5,003 bases of DNA from Coriobacteriaceae bacterium (GTDB lineage: Bacteria > Actinomycetota > Coriobacteriia > Coriobacteriales > QAMH01): positions 1 to 5,003 of the forward strand of contig SFLO01000190.1 in NCBI GenBank assembly GCA_004553405.1, in the 5' to 3' direction. Shown here piece after piece: positions 1 to 5,003 of the stretch (positions within the stretch are counted from its first letter, which is position 1; each line of letters starts with the position of its first letter). The notes beneath the pieces are model-generated. The model did no database searches. It worked only from the letters and a program-made list of their open reading frames with translations, and was not told the DNA's origin. The position numbers and the translations under genes are program-made.

Positions 1-1
1 C

Positions 2-688
2 TTCCTCATGAACACCGGAAGCAAGGCACCCCTGAGCACGAACAACCTGGTCACGACCATCGCGGCAAGTGCCCCGGGGCAGCCGTGCACCTATGCGCTG
101 GAGGGCAGCGTCTTCGTCTCTGGCGCGCTCATCCAGTGGCTGCGCGACAGCCTGGGGCTCATCGGCAGCGCAGAGGAGACCGAGGAGCTTGCCCGCAGCG
201 TAGGCGACAACGCCGGGGTCTACATCGTGCCCGCCTTCACGGGCCTGGGCGCCCCGTACTGGGACAGCGAGGCCCGCGGCCTGATCTGCGGCCTTACCAG
301 GGGCGCCACCCGCGCGCACATCGCCCGCGCGGCCTTGGAGAGCATGGCCTACCAGATGCACGATCTGGCCGTGTGCATGGAGGCAGATGCCGGCCGCGCC
401 ATCGAGACCCTCAACGTCGACGGCGGGGCTGCCCGCAACGACTTCCTCCTGCAGTTCCAAAGCGACATCTTGGGCACCCAGGTGCGCCGTCCCTCCAACA
501 CAGAGACCACGGCCCTGGGAGCGGCCTTCCTGGCCGGCCTTTCGAGCGGCTACTGGAAGAGCCTCGACGAGCTGCGCAGCCTGCGCGGCAGCGACCAGGT
601 CTTCGAGCCGCAGATGCCGCGCGAGCAGGCTGAGCGCCTGCTCGACGGCTGGAAGGACGCTGTGCGCCGCACGCTGAGCGAGTCCTAG
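2..688 (+). CDS. glpK: Glycerol kinase, C-terminal part (5' end outside window)
   Basis: Glycerol kinase phosphorylates glycerol with ATP to sn-glycerol 3-phosphate in the cytoplasm; it belongs to the FGGY sugar-kinase family. The visible 228 residues are about 45% of a typical 500-residue GlpK. The frame is open to the left edge and begins with FLMNTGSK, which matches the conserved interior LMNTG stretch of the family, so the ATG at position 8 is an internal Met and not the start. Family landmarks in order are ALEGSVFVSGALIQWLRD, VYIVPAFTGLGAPYWD, GLICGLTRGATRAHIARAAL, the VDGGAARNDFLLQFQSDILG block of the C-terminal FGGY domain, and TETTALGAAFLAGL. The end looks complete. The N-terminal domain and the loop that carries the HPr-phosphorylated histidine in Gram-positive GlpKs lie outside the window, so regulation cannot be judged. 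The TAG stop overlaps, on the opposite strand, the stop of the convergent ATPase gene. I see no terminator between them. Confidence 0.96.
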   Translation, partial: FLMNTGSKAPLSTNNLVTTIAASAPGQPCTYALEGSVFVSGALIQWLRDSLGLIGSAEETEELARSVGDNAGVYIVPAFTGLGAPYWDSEARGLICGLTRGATRAHIARAALESMAYQMHDLAVCMEADAGRAIETLNVDGGAARNDFLLQFQSDILGTQVRRPSNTETTALGAAFLAGLSSGYWKSLDELRSLRGSDQVFEPQMPREQAERLLDGWKDAVRRTLSES

Positions 689-2592
689 CGCAGCCCGGCC
701 ACGCTCATGGCGCGCAGCGCGTTGAGTATGGCCAGGGCCGCCACGCCCACGTCGCCGAACACGGCCAGCCACATGTTGGCGATGCCCAGCGCCGCCAGGA
801 CGAGGATGCCGACCTTCACGCCCAGGGCAAAGACGATGTTTTCCCACACGATGCGCTGGGTCTTGCGTGCAAGGCGCAGGGCGCGGGCGATGCTGCGAGG
901 GTCGTCGTCCATGAGGACCACGTCTGCTGCCTCGATGGCGGCGTCTGAGCCCATGGCGCCCATGGCGATGCCCACATCTGCGCGGGTGAGTACGGGCGCG
1001 TCGTTGACGCCGTCGCCCACGAAGGCCAGCGCCCCCTTGCCCGCGCGCTGGGCGAGCGGCTGCTCGACGGAGTCGACCTTGCCCTGGGGCAGAAGGCCGG
1101 CGCGGTACTCCCCCACTCCCAGTCTGCCCGCGACGGCGGCGGCCACGGCAGCGCTGTCCCCGGTGAGCATCACGGTCCTTGTCACACCGGCGCGCCTCAG
1201 CTCTGCGAGTGCCTGTGCGGACTGGGGCTTGACCTGGTCGGCGATGAGTATGCTGCCGGCATAGCTGCCCTCTACTGCCAGGTAGAGCAGGGTGCCGGCC
1301 TCCTCGCGCTCTGTGAAGGGGATGCCGTGGGCCTCCATGAGGGCGGCGTTGCCGGCCAGCACGCGCCTGCCGTCCACCAGGGCCTCGATGCCCTGGCCGG
1401 GAACGTCGCTCATCTCGCCCACGCGGCAGGCACTCAGCTCGCCCTCCCAGGCTTCGCGCACGCTGGCGGCGATGGGGTGGGTGGAGTGCATCTCGGCGTG
1501 TGCTGCAAGCTCCAGGAGCTCGCTGCGCTCCCACCCCGGCTCGCAGGCGACATCCTGCACGGCAAAGCGCCCGGTGGTGAGCGTGCCCGTCTTGTCGAAG
1601 ACCACGGTGTCAACGCGCGAGAGGGCCTCGAGGTAGTTGCTTCCTTTGACGAGGATGCCCAGGCGGCTGGCGCCCCCGATGCCGCCGAAGTAGCTCATGG
1701 GCACGCTGATCACCAGCGCGCAGGGGCACGAGACCACCAAGAAGGTGAGTGCGCGGAAGATCCAGTCTCCCCAGGCGCCCCAGCCCAGCAGCGGCGGGAC
1801 CACGGCGAGCACGGCGGCGGCGCCCACCACCAACGGCGTGTAGACACGGGCAAAGCGCGTGATGAAGCTCTCTGCGCTGGCCTTCTTCTCGGCCGCGCTT
1901 TCGACCAGCTCGAGTATGCGGCTCACAGTGGAGTCCTCATAGGGCTTTGTCACGCGCATAGTGAGCGCAGAGCTGATGTTGATGCAGCCAGAGATGAGCT
2001 CGCTGCCGGGCTCGACGCCGCTGGGCGTGCTTTCGCCCGTGAGCGCAGAGCTGTCGATGCTCGAGCTTCCCTCGACGACGACGCCATCAAGCGGCACGCG
2101 CTCGCCCGGACGCACCAGCACAAGCTCGCCCACCTCGACCTCGTAGGGGTCGACCTGCTCCACACCGCCGGCGACGAGGCGGTTGGCGAAGCTGGGGGCT
2201 ATATCCATCATTTCTTTGATGGAGCGGCGGCTCTTGCCCACGGCGTAGTCCTCGAAGAGCTCCCCCACCTGGAAGAAGAGCATGACCGCGGCGCCTTCTG
2301 CCATGTGCGGCGAGCTCTCTGGGAAAAAGACCATGAGGAAGGCCCCGAGGGAGGCCACCACCATGAGGTAGTTCTCGTCAAGCGCGTTGCCGCGGGCCAG
2401 GTTGCGCGCGGCTTTGACGAAGACGGGGTAGCCTGCGAGCAGGTAGGGCACGAGGAAGAGCGCAAACTCCGCGTAGACGTTGTAGGGGGCTTCCAACCAG
2501 CTGTCCAAGGGGAGCAGCATGACGACGGCGAAGATGAGTAGCGCGCCAGAGATGACGGATGGCGCGCCGCACGGGGCGGCGCGGTGAAGCAT
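685..2592 (-). CDS. P1B-type heavy-metal efflux ATPase (Zn/Cd/Pb), lacking N-terminal HMA domain
   Basis: This is a membrane pump that uses ATP to export divalent soft metals; the CadA/ZntA (P1B-2) group is the best fit. In 635 residues it has about eight membrane segments: roughly 12-29, 41-58, 75-91, 98-115, 251-270, 279-301, 584-603 and 605-628. The actuator TGES is at 185-188, the membrane metal motif Cys289-Pro-Cys291 in helix 6, the phosphorylation motif DKTGTLT at 333-339 (Asp333), His372-Pro373, TGDS at 477-480 and GDGVND at 526-531. Lys593 in helix 7 and Asp614 in helix 8 are the P1B-2 specificity residues and argue against a copper pump. Family members usually start with a CxxC HMA domain; here that domain is a separate gene ending 4 bases upstream. 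No Shine-Dalgarno precedes the ATG, so translation is probably coupled to the HMA gene. It is the last gene of the arsR-HMA-ATPase operon. The exact metal preference (Zn, Cd or Pb) is not resolved, so I give no symbol. Confidence 0.95.
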   Translation of the reverse strand: MLHRAAPCGAPSVISGALLIFAVVMLLPLDSWLEAPYNVYAEFALFLVPYLLAGYPVFVKAARNLARGNALDENYLMVVASLGAFLMVFFPESSPHMAEGAAVMLFFQVGELFEDYAVGKSRRSIKEMMDIAPSFANRLVAGGVEQVDPYEVEVGELVLVRPGERVPLDGVVVEGSSSIDSSALTGESTPSGVEPGSELISGCINISSALTMRVTKPYEDSTVSRILELVESAAEKKASAESFITRFARVYTPLVVGAAAVLAVVPPLLGWGAWGDWIFRALTFLVVSCPCALVISVPMSYFGGIGGASRLGILVKGSNYLEALSRVDTVVFDKTGTLTTGRFAVQDVACEPGWERSELLELAAHAEMHSTHPIAASVREAWEGELSACRVGEMSDVPGQGIEALVDGRRVLAGNAALMEAHGIPFTEREEAGTLLYLAVEGSYAGSILIADQVKPQSAQALAELRRAGVTRTVMLTGDSAAVAAAVAGRLGVGEYRAGLLPQGKVDSVEQPLAQRAGKGALAFVGDGVNDAPVLTRADVGIAMGAMGSDAAIEAADVVLMDDDPRSIARALRLARKTQRIVWENIVFALGVKVGILVLAALGIANMWLAVFGDVGVAALAILNALRAMSVAGLR

Positions 2593-2596
2593 GTGG

Positions 2597-2815
2597 CTAG
2601 CGGACGATGCGGCAGCCAGGCTCGTACTTCTCGGCGATCGCCTGGGCCTTGTCCAGCAGCTCTGTGAAGGCCTCTTCGGGGGCTTGGATGACGAGCCTTT
2701 CGGTCATGAACGCCACGCGGGCGCTCTCGACCCCTGGCAGGGCCGCGATGCCCTCCTCGATCTTGGCCGCGCAGTTAGCGCAGCACAGTCCCTCGAGCTT
2801 GAATGAGCGCTTCAT
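2597..2815 (-). CDS. Free-standing heavy-metal-associated (HMA) domain protein
   Basis: A 72-residue soluble protein consisting of one HMA (ferredoxin-like) domain. The metal motif is GLCCANCAAKIE near the N terminus, with the CxxC cysteines at Cys12 and Cys15 and an extra Cys11 just before. A further Cys69 sits in the YEPGCRIVR tail. HMA domains bind soft metal ions and pass them to P1B ATPases; stand-alone forms are best known as the copper chaperone CopZ. Here the partner pump looks like a Zn/Cd/Pb type, so I infer this is the pump's usual N-terminal domain encoded separately, not a CopZ. A strong GGAGG ribosome binding site (2822-2826) overlaps the upstream arsR stop codon, six bases before the ATG. 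The stop is followed after four bases by the ATPase start. The fold is complete, so this is not an obvious fragment. Substrate is inferred from context only. Confidence 0.92.
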   Translation of the reverse strand: MKRSFKLEGLCCANCAAKIEEGIAALPGVESARVAFMTERLVIQAPEEAFTELLDKAQAIAEKYEPGCRIVR

Positions 2816-2821
2816 GGTGAT

Positions 2822-2826
2822 CCTCC
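2822..2826 (-). promoter_or_regulatory. Ribosome binding site of the HMA gene, overlapping the repressor stop
   Basis: The minus strand reads TAGGAGGATCACC before the HMA ATG. The repressor stop TAG shares its final G with the GGAGG motif, so the ribosome ending on the repressor gene stands directly on the next gene's binding site. This suggests coupled translation of the two genes. Confidence 0.8.
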
Positions 2827-3179
2827 TATTCGCAGATGTGGTTCATGCCCTGGGCGAGCATGGAGTGGACGTGGTTGTCGCTCAGCGCGTAGAGAACCTG
2901 CTTGCCCTCGCGCCTGAAGCGGACCAGGCGTGCCTGCTTGAGCAGGCGCAGCTGGTGTGAGACAGCGCTTTGGCTCACTCCCACAGCATCGGCGATGCAG
3001 GCCACGCACATCTCTTTTTCCATCAGCGCGTAGAGGATCTTGATGCGCGTGCTGTCTGCAAACATCTTGAAGAGGTCTGCCAGCTCGTAGAGCATCTCCT
3101 CGCTGGGAAGCATCTCCGCTGCGATCTTGCCGGTGTCTACAGGGCAGCTGCTGCCCTGGGTGCCCTCGTTGTTGCTCAT
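2826..3179 (-). CDS. ArsR/SmtB-family metal-responsive transcriptional repressor
   Basis: A 117-residue winged-helix dimeric repressor of the ArsR/SmtB family; such proteins leave DNA on binding metal. The helix-turn-helix covers about 56-83 (IADAVGVSQSAVSHQLRLLK), followed by the wing RREGKQVLYALSD. The C-terminal helix carries Asp101, His103, His114 and Glu117, the same spacing (0, +2, +13, +16) as the alpha-5 zinc site of SmtB; Glu117 is the last residue. The alpha-3 region reads MCVAC (Cys58, Cys61) where CadC/ArsR have CVCD, and there is one N-terminal Cys12. Zn sensing is therefore the best inference, with Cd/Pb possible. A longer reading from 3239 is open, but I chose the ATG at 3179 because a GGAG ribosome binding site sits six bases upstream, the family homology begins after it, and the extra 20 residues would be read from the promoter/operator. 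It is the first gene of the operon with the HMA protein and efflux ATPase, and probably autoregulated. Confidence 0.95.
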   Translation of the reverse strand: MSNNEGTQGSSCPVDTGKIAAEMLPSEEMLYELADLFKMFADSTRIKILYALMEKEMCVACIADAVGVSQSAVSHQLRLLKQARLVRFRREGKQVLYALSDNHVHSMLAQGMNHICE

Positions 3180-3185
3180 GTTATT

Positions 3186-3190
3186 CTCCA
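3186..3190 (-). promoter_or_regulatory. Ribosome binding site deciding the repressor start
   Basis: The minus strand reads TGGAG followed by the six bases AATAAC and then ATG at 3179. This spacing fixes the repressor start at 3179; the alternative upstream ATG at 3239 has its first codons inside the promoter and operator. Confidence 0.75.
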
Positions 3191-3216
3191 AACATCTGAA
3201 CACATGCTCATATGTT
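3191..3216 (-). promoter_or_regulatory. 12-2-12 inverted repeat, probable ArsR/SmtB operator
   Basis: On the plus strand the left arm is AACATCTGAACA (3191-3202), the spacer CA, and the right arm TGCTCATATGTT (3205-3216). The arms match at 10 of 12 positions as an inverted repeat. This 12-2-12 layout with TGA-CA / TG-TCA half-sites is the known operator form for SmtB-, ZiaR- and CzrA-type repressors. It overlaps the predicted -10 box and transcription start of the repressor operon and ends 11 bases before its start codon, so binding would block transcription and give autorepression. The structure is seen directly; binding by this repressor is inferred. Confidence 0.8.
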
Positions 3217-3239
3217 AGGAAGAAAATCAGAGAAGTCAA
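3212..3239 (-). promoter_or_regulatory. Probable sigma-70-type promoter of the metal operon
   Basis: Reading the minus strand, a good -35 box TTGACT (3239-3234) is followed after 16 bases by TAACAT (3217-3212), a 4-of-6 match to the -10 consensus. Transcription would start near 3205, inside the operator, leaving a leader of about 25 bases with the GGAG ribosome binding site. The -35 is convincing; the -10 is less certain because neighbouring hexamers (AACATA, ACATAT) fit almost as well with spacers of 17-18. The locally AT-richer sequence stands out from its surroundings. Confidence 0.55.
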
Positions 3240-3319
3240 GCGCCGTTTGTCTACGGAACAGCGACCTCCCCGCCAGCTGCAGCCAGCGAGGTGTAAGGTC
3301 TGTGCAGACAGCGATACCA

Positions 3320-3324
3320 GGAGG
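3320..3324 (+). promoter_or_regulatory. Ribosome binding site deciding the carbonic anhydrase start
   Basis: GGAGG lies seven bases before the ATG at 3332, an ideal distance. It rules out the longer reading from 3212, which would put a strong internal site inside the gene and add 40 residues unlike the family. Confidence 0.8.
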
Positions 3325-3331
3325 TGCGGAC

Positions 3332-3922
3332 ATGCACAGTAAGGGCATCCCGGCCGACAAGGCCCTCACCCTGCTCAAGGCAGGCAACTTCGAATACGTG
3401 AACACGTGCGCGAACAGCGGCAACATCAGCGCTGCCCAGCGCCTCCACACGGCAAAAGAGGGCCAGAGCCCCTACGCCATCGTCATCGCGTGCTCTGATT
3501 CGCGTGTGGTACCCGAGGTGATCTTCAGCGCAGGGATAGGCGACCTCTTCGTCATACGCGTGGCCGGCAACGTCATCGACGACCACCAGCTTGGCAGCAT
3601 TGAGTACGCCGCCGAGCACCTGGGCTGCAAGCTCGTTCTGGTCTTGGGGCACACGCACTGCGGCGCTGTGAACGCGGCGCTCGCGGGGGACTCAGAGGGC
3701 TACATCAAGTACATCGTCGAGGAGATCCAAGAGGCCATCGGCACAGAGACAGACCCCTACGAGGCCTGCCATCACAACGTGCGCCACAGTATGCACATCA
3801 TCGAGAACAGCCTCAAGATCCAGGCCGTCGAGCACGACTACGGCGTGAAGGTCATGGGCGCCATCTATGACATCGAGTCCGGCAAGGTCGACTTCCTCAA
3901 CGACAGCCTGCGCCAGTTCTAG
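3332..3922 (+). CDS. Beta-class carbonic anhydrase
   Basis: A cytoplasmic zinc enzyme that interconverts CO2 and bicarbonate; in heterotrophs it mainly supplies bicarbonate for carboxylases. The protein has 196 residues, within the usual 190-230 range. The first zinc and catalytic motif is CSDSR with Cys54, Asp56 and Arg58; the second is GHTHCGAV with His107 and Cys110. These give the Cys-His-Cys zinc set plus the Asp/Arg dyad of beta carbonic anhydrases. The conserved VIRVAGN (74-80) and GSIEYAAEHLG (88-98) segments are also present. The start is the ATG at 3332, seven bases after a strong GGAGG (3320-3324). The frame is open back to 3212, but that extension has no family similarity and crosses the divergent operator. 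It is transcribed away from the metal operon and ends one base before a strong palindromic terminator. No clear promoter is visible between 3217 and 3319. Confidence 0.95.
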   Translation: MHSKGIPADKALTLLKAGNFEYVNTCANSGNISAAQRLHTAKEGQSPYAIVIACSDSRVVPEVIFSAGIGDLFVIRVAGNVIDDHQLGSIEYAAEHLGCKLVLVLGHTHCGAVNAALAGDSEGYIKYIVEEIQEAIGTETDPYEACHHNVRHSMHIIENSLKIQAVEHDYGVKVMGAIYDIESGKVDFLNDSLRQF

Positions 3923-3965
3923 CAAAAATGGGACACTGGGGACTGTCCCCACTGTCCTATTTTTG
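3923..3965. terminator. Bidirectional terminator / REP-like palindrome between convergent genes
   Basis: A 43-base palindrome with arms at 3923-3943 and 3945-3965 around a central T. Of 21 arm positions, 19 pair by Watson-Crick, one is a G-T wobble and one is a C-C mismatch; in RNA the innermost bases would open into a small loop. The stem core is GGGACACTGGGGAC against GTCCCCACTGTCC, flanked by AAAAAT on the left and ATTTTT on the right, so an RNA from either strand has a stem followed by U residues. It starts immediately after the carbonic anhydrase stop and ends four bases before the engB stop, exactly where a shared terminator is needed. The GGGGACTGTCCCC core resembles dispersed intergenic palindromes seen in other bacteria; whether it is repeated in this genome cannot be seen here. 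Confidence 0.85.
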
Positions 3966-3969
3966 ATGG

Positions 3970-4563
3970 CTACTTACCGCTGGCCTCGCTGATGAAGCGG
4001 CGCAGATCCTCGATGCCGTCGTTCTTCTCGCTCGAGGTCTTGAGGATCTGGACCTCCTTGGGCAGCTGCAGCTGCTTGCGGATGACGGACTCCATCTTGT
4101 TCTGTTGATTGCGCGAGAGCTTGTCTGCCTTGGTGAGGACCACGGCGAAGGGGAGCTCGCGTGAGAGCAGGTAGCTCATCATGGCAATGTCGAGCTTGGT
4201 GGCCTCGTGGCGTATGTCGACGAGGCTCAGCACCATGGCGAAGGGGCGGTCCTGGTCGAAGTAGCCGTCGATGAGCTCGCTCCAGCGCTCCTTCTCGCTC
4301 TTGGCCTTGGCCGCATAGCCGTAGCCGGGCAGGTCGACCAGGTGGATCTTCTTGTCGATCTGGTAGAAGTTGACCGTGGCGGTCTTGCCGGGCTTGGAGG
4401 AGACCTTGGCGAGGTTCTTGCGGTACATGAGCTTGTTGAGCAGGGAGGACTTGCCCACGTTGGAGCGCCCGCAGACGGCGATCTCTGGCAAGACGCCGCC
4501 GGGGATCTGCTTGGAGGTGCCGTAGGCGGCTGCAAACTCGGAATTGTGGAAGTTGACGGACAT
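3970..4563 (-). CDS. engB: Ribosome biogenesis GTPase EngB (YihA/YsxC)
   Basis: A cytoplasmic GTPase of the TrmE-Era-EngA-EngB family needed for late assembly of the large ribosomal subunit; it is essential in several bacteria studied. The 197-residue length is normal. The GTP-binding motifs are in order: G1 GRSNVGKSS (32-40), the G2 region SKPGKT (56-61, Thr61), G3 DLPGYG (77-82), G4 TKAD (144-147) and G5 SSEK (177-180). The N-terminal IPGGVLPEIAVCGRSNVGKSS and the PGYGYA segment are typical of EngB as opposed to Era or Der. The start ATG is preceded by a modest AGGTG ribosome binding site at a suitable distance. In many bacteria engB lies near lon or clpX; here it stands between a terminator and a divergent FKBP gene, so it appears to be a single-gene unit or the end of one starting in the 144-base gap. 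Confidence 0.96.
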   Translation of the reverse strand: MSVNFHNSEFAAAYGTSKQIPGGVLPEIAVCGRSNVGKSSLLNKLMYRKNLAKVSSKPGKTATVNFYQIDKKIHLVDLPGYGYAAKAKSEKERWSELIDGYFDQDRPFAMVLSLVDIRHEATKLDIAMMSYLLSRELPFAVVLTKADKLSRNQQNKMESVIRKQLQLPKEVQILKTSSEKNDGIEDLRRFISEASGK

Positions 4564-4615
4564 CGCTCACCTGCATTCTGTGTATTCGCGTAACCGCAAC
4601 AGGGTACCTCATCTT

Positions 4616-4640
4616 GCTCGTTGACGCCTGCGCAACAAGC
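4616..4640. repeat. Short inverted repeat in the engB / FKBP divergent intergenic region
   Basis: GCTCGTTG (4616-4623) and CAACAAGC (4633-4640) form an inverted repeat with 7 of 8 matches and a nine-base spacer, in the 144-base space between the two divergent starts. It has no T tract, so it is not a terminator. It could be a protein site for either gene or chance; no family match is recognised. Confidence 0.3.
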
Positions 4641-4661
4641 TCCATGGCACGCCGCAGCTGC

Positions 4662-4670
4662 TGCTACACT
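4662..4670 (+). promoter_or_regulatory. Possible extended -10 promoter of the FKBP gene
   Basis: TGCTACACT has the TG-n extension followed by TACACT, a 4-of-6 match to the -10 consensus. It would start transcription near 4677, giving a leader of about 30 bases with the AAAGG ribosome binding site. No good -35 is seen 16-18 bases upstream, which is acceptable for extended -10 promoters but lowers confidence. Confidence 0.4.
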
Positions 4671-4707
4671 GGGCGGCACGCACAAACCGCAAGCGAAAGG
4701 CATGCCC

Positions 4708-5003
4708 ATGAACACCGGCAAGAAGGTCAAGGTCCACTACACCGGCACCCTGGACGACGGCACCAAGTTCGACAGCTCCTACGACCGCGGCCAGACCCTG
4801 GACTTCACCTGCATGGCAGGCCAGATGATCCCGGGCTTCGACAAGGCCGTTAAGGACATGGAGCCTGGCCAGACCGTCAACATCCGCCTGGCCCCCGAAG
4901 AGGCCTACGGCGAGCGCGATTCCCGCAATGTCATCAAGGCCCCCATCGACCACATGTCCGGCGCAGAGCGCCTGAGCGTGGGCGACCGCGTGGTCCTCAC
5001 CGG
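4708..5003 (+). CDS. FKBP-type peptidyl-prolyl cis-trans isomerase, SlyD-like (3' end outside window)
   Basis: FKBP-type isomerases speed proline cis-trans isomerisation during protein folding. The visible 98 codons run open to the right edge. The protein starts MNTGKKVKVHYTGTL, followed by the FKBP landmarks TKFDSSYDRGQTLDF (19-33), GQMIPGFDKAVKDMEPG (38-54) and LAPEEAYGERD (61-71). The APEEAYGERD block followed by NVIKAPIDHM and LSVGDRVVL is the SlyD-type layout, where an insert-in-flap chaperone domain interrupts the FKBP domain. There is no signal peptide, so it is cytoplasmic. Two in-frame ATGs exist, at 4702 and 4708; I chose 4708 because AAAGG at 4696-4700 is seven bases before it but only one base before 4702. 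Whether it ends in the metal-binding His/Cys-rich tail of E. coli SlyD cannot be seen. Confidence 0.93.
   Translation, partial: MNTGKKVKVHYTGTLDDGTKFDSSYDRGQTLDFTCMAGQMIPGFDKAVKDMEPGQTVNIRLAPEEAYGERDSRNVIKAPIDHMSGAERLSVGDRVVLT

Noticed and set aside
85..633. A 182-residue open frame overlapping glpK in another frame
   Set aside because: It is Arg/Pro/Gly-rich with no domain, and the glpK frame shows continuous family conservation across the same bases.
1327..2541. A 404-residue open frame on the plus strand antisense to the ATPase gene
   Set aside because: It is a shadow of GC-rich coding DNA: the translation is rich in Ala, Gly, His, Asp and Glu, has no recognisable domain and no ribosome binding site, and the opposite strand encodes a complete P-type ATPase.
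2590..2600. A programmed frameshift joining the HMA and ATPase genes
   Set aside because: No slippery heptamer or downstream structure is evident, and the ATPase has its own ATG four bases after the HMA stop, so reinitiation is simpler.
3180..3239. An N-terminal extension of the repressor to an ATG at 3239
   Set aside because: It would be read through the predicted -35, -10 and operator, and a good GGAG site points to the ATG at 3179.
3298..3309. A small perfect inverted repeat GTCTG-TG-CAGAC before the carbonic anhydrase gene
   Set aside because: Five-base arms are common by chance in GC-rich DNA, and no promoter element is placed convincingly around it.
3974..4730. Long minus-strand open frames overlapping engB (3974-4645 and 4227-4730)
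   Set aside because: They are out-of-frame readings of engB rich in Arg, Pro and Ser; the EngB frame carries all five G motifs.
4609..4953. A 114-residue minus-strand open frame opposite the FKBP gene, and a plus-strand frame 4614-4853
   Set aside because: The plus-strand frame from 4708 gives a clear FKBP/SlyD protein with a placed ribosome binding site; the others have no recognisable domain.

Overview
The window is GC-rich bacterial chromosome and codes on both strands with very little non-coding DNA. The gene families, strong GGAGG-type ribosome binding sites and gene style fit a high-GC Gram-positive, and a Coriobacteriia-type actinobacterium is my best guess. That placement is inference from style, since no rRNA or other marker is present. 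I see no phage, insertion sequence, CRISPR, tRNA or rRNA.

Layout. (1) Positions 2-688, plus strand: the C-terminal part of glycerol kinase (glpK), cut by the left edge. (2) Positions 685-3179, minus strand: a three-gene metal-resistance operon. Read in its own direction it encodes an ArsR/SmtB-family repressor, a 72-residue free-standing heavy-metal-associated (HMA) protein, and a P1B-type Zn/Cd/Pb efflux ATPase without its own N-terminal HMA domain. A promoter with an overlapping 12-2-12 inverted repeat, typical of SmtB/CzrA-type operators, lies just upstream at 3191-3239. (3) Positions 3332-3922, plus strand: a beta-class carbonic anhydrase, divergent from the operon. (4) Positions 3923-3965: a long near-perfect palindrome flanked by A and T tracts, placed as a bidirectional terminator and resembling dispersed REP-type repeats. 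(5) Positions 3970-4563, minus strand: the ribosome-assembly GTPase EngB/YsxC. (6) From 4708 to the right edge, plus strand: the start of a SlyD-like FKBP peptidyl-prolyl isomerase, divergent from engB.

The coherent system is the metal operon. The sensor keeps a complete alpha-5 zinc site (Asp101, His103, His114, Glu117), so excess Zn(II), and possibly Cd/Pb, should release it from its operator. That would induce both the soluble HMA protein and the pump whose N-terminal domain it appears to replace. The neighbouring genes are housekeeping or metabolic and need not be functionally linked, although the carbonic anhydrase is itself a zinc enzyme. Nothing here is clearly a new biological system. 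The points most worth a second look are the split pump, the altered alpha-3 cysteine pattern in the sensor, the operator architecture and the palindromic repeat.
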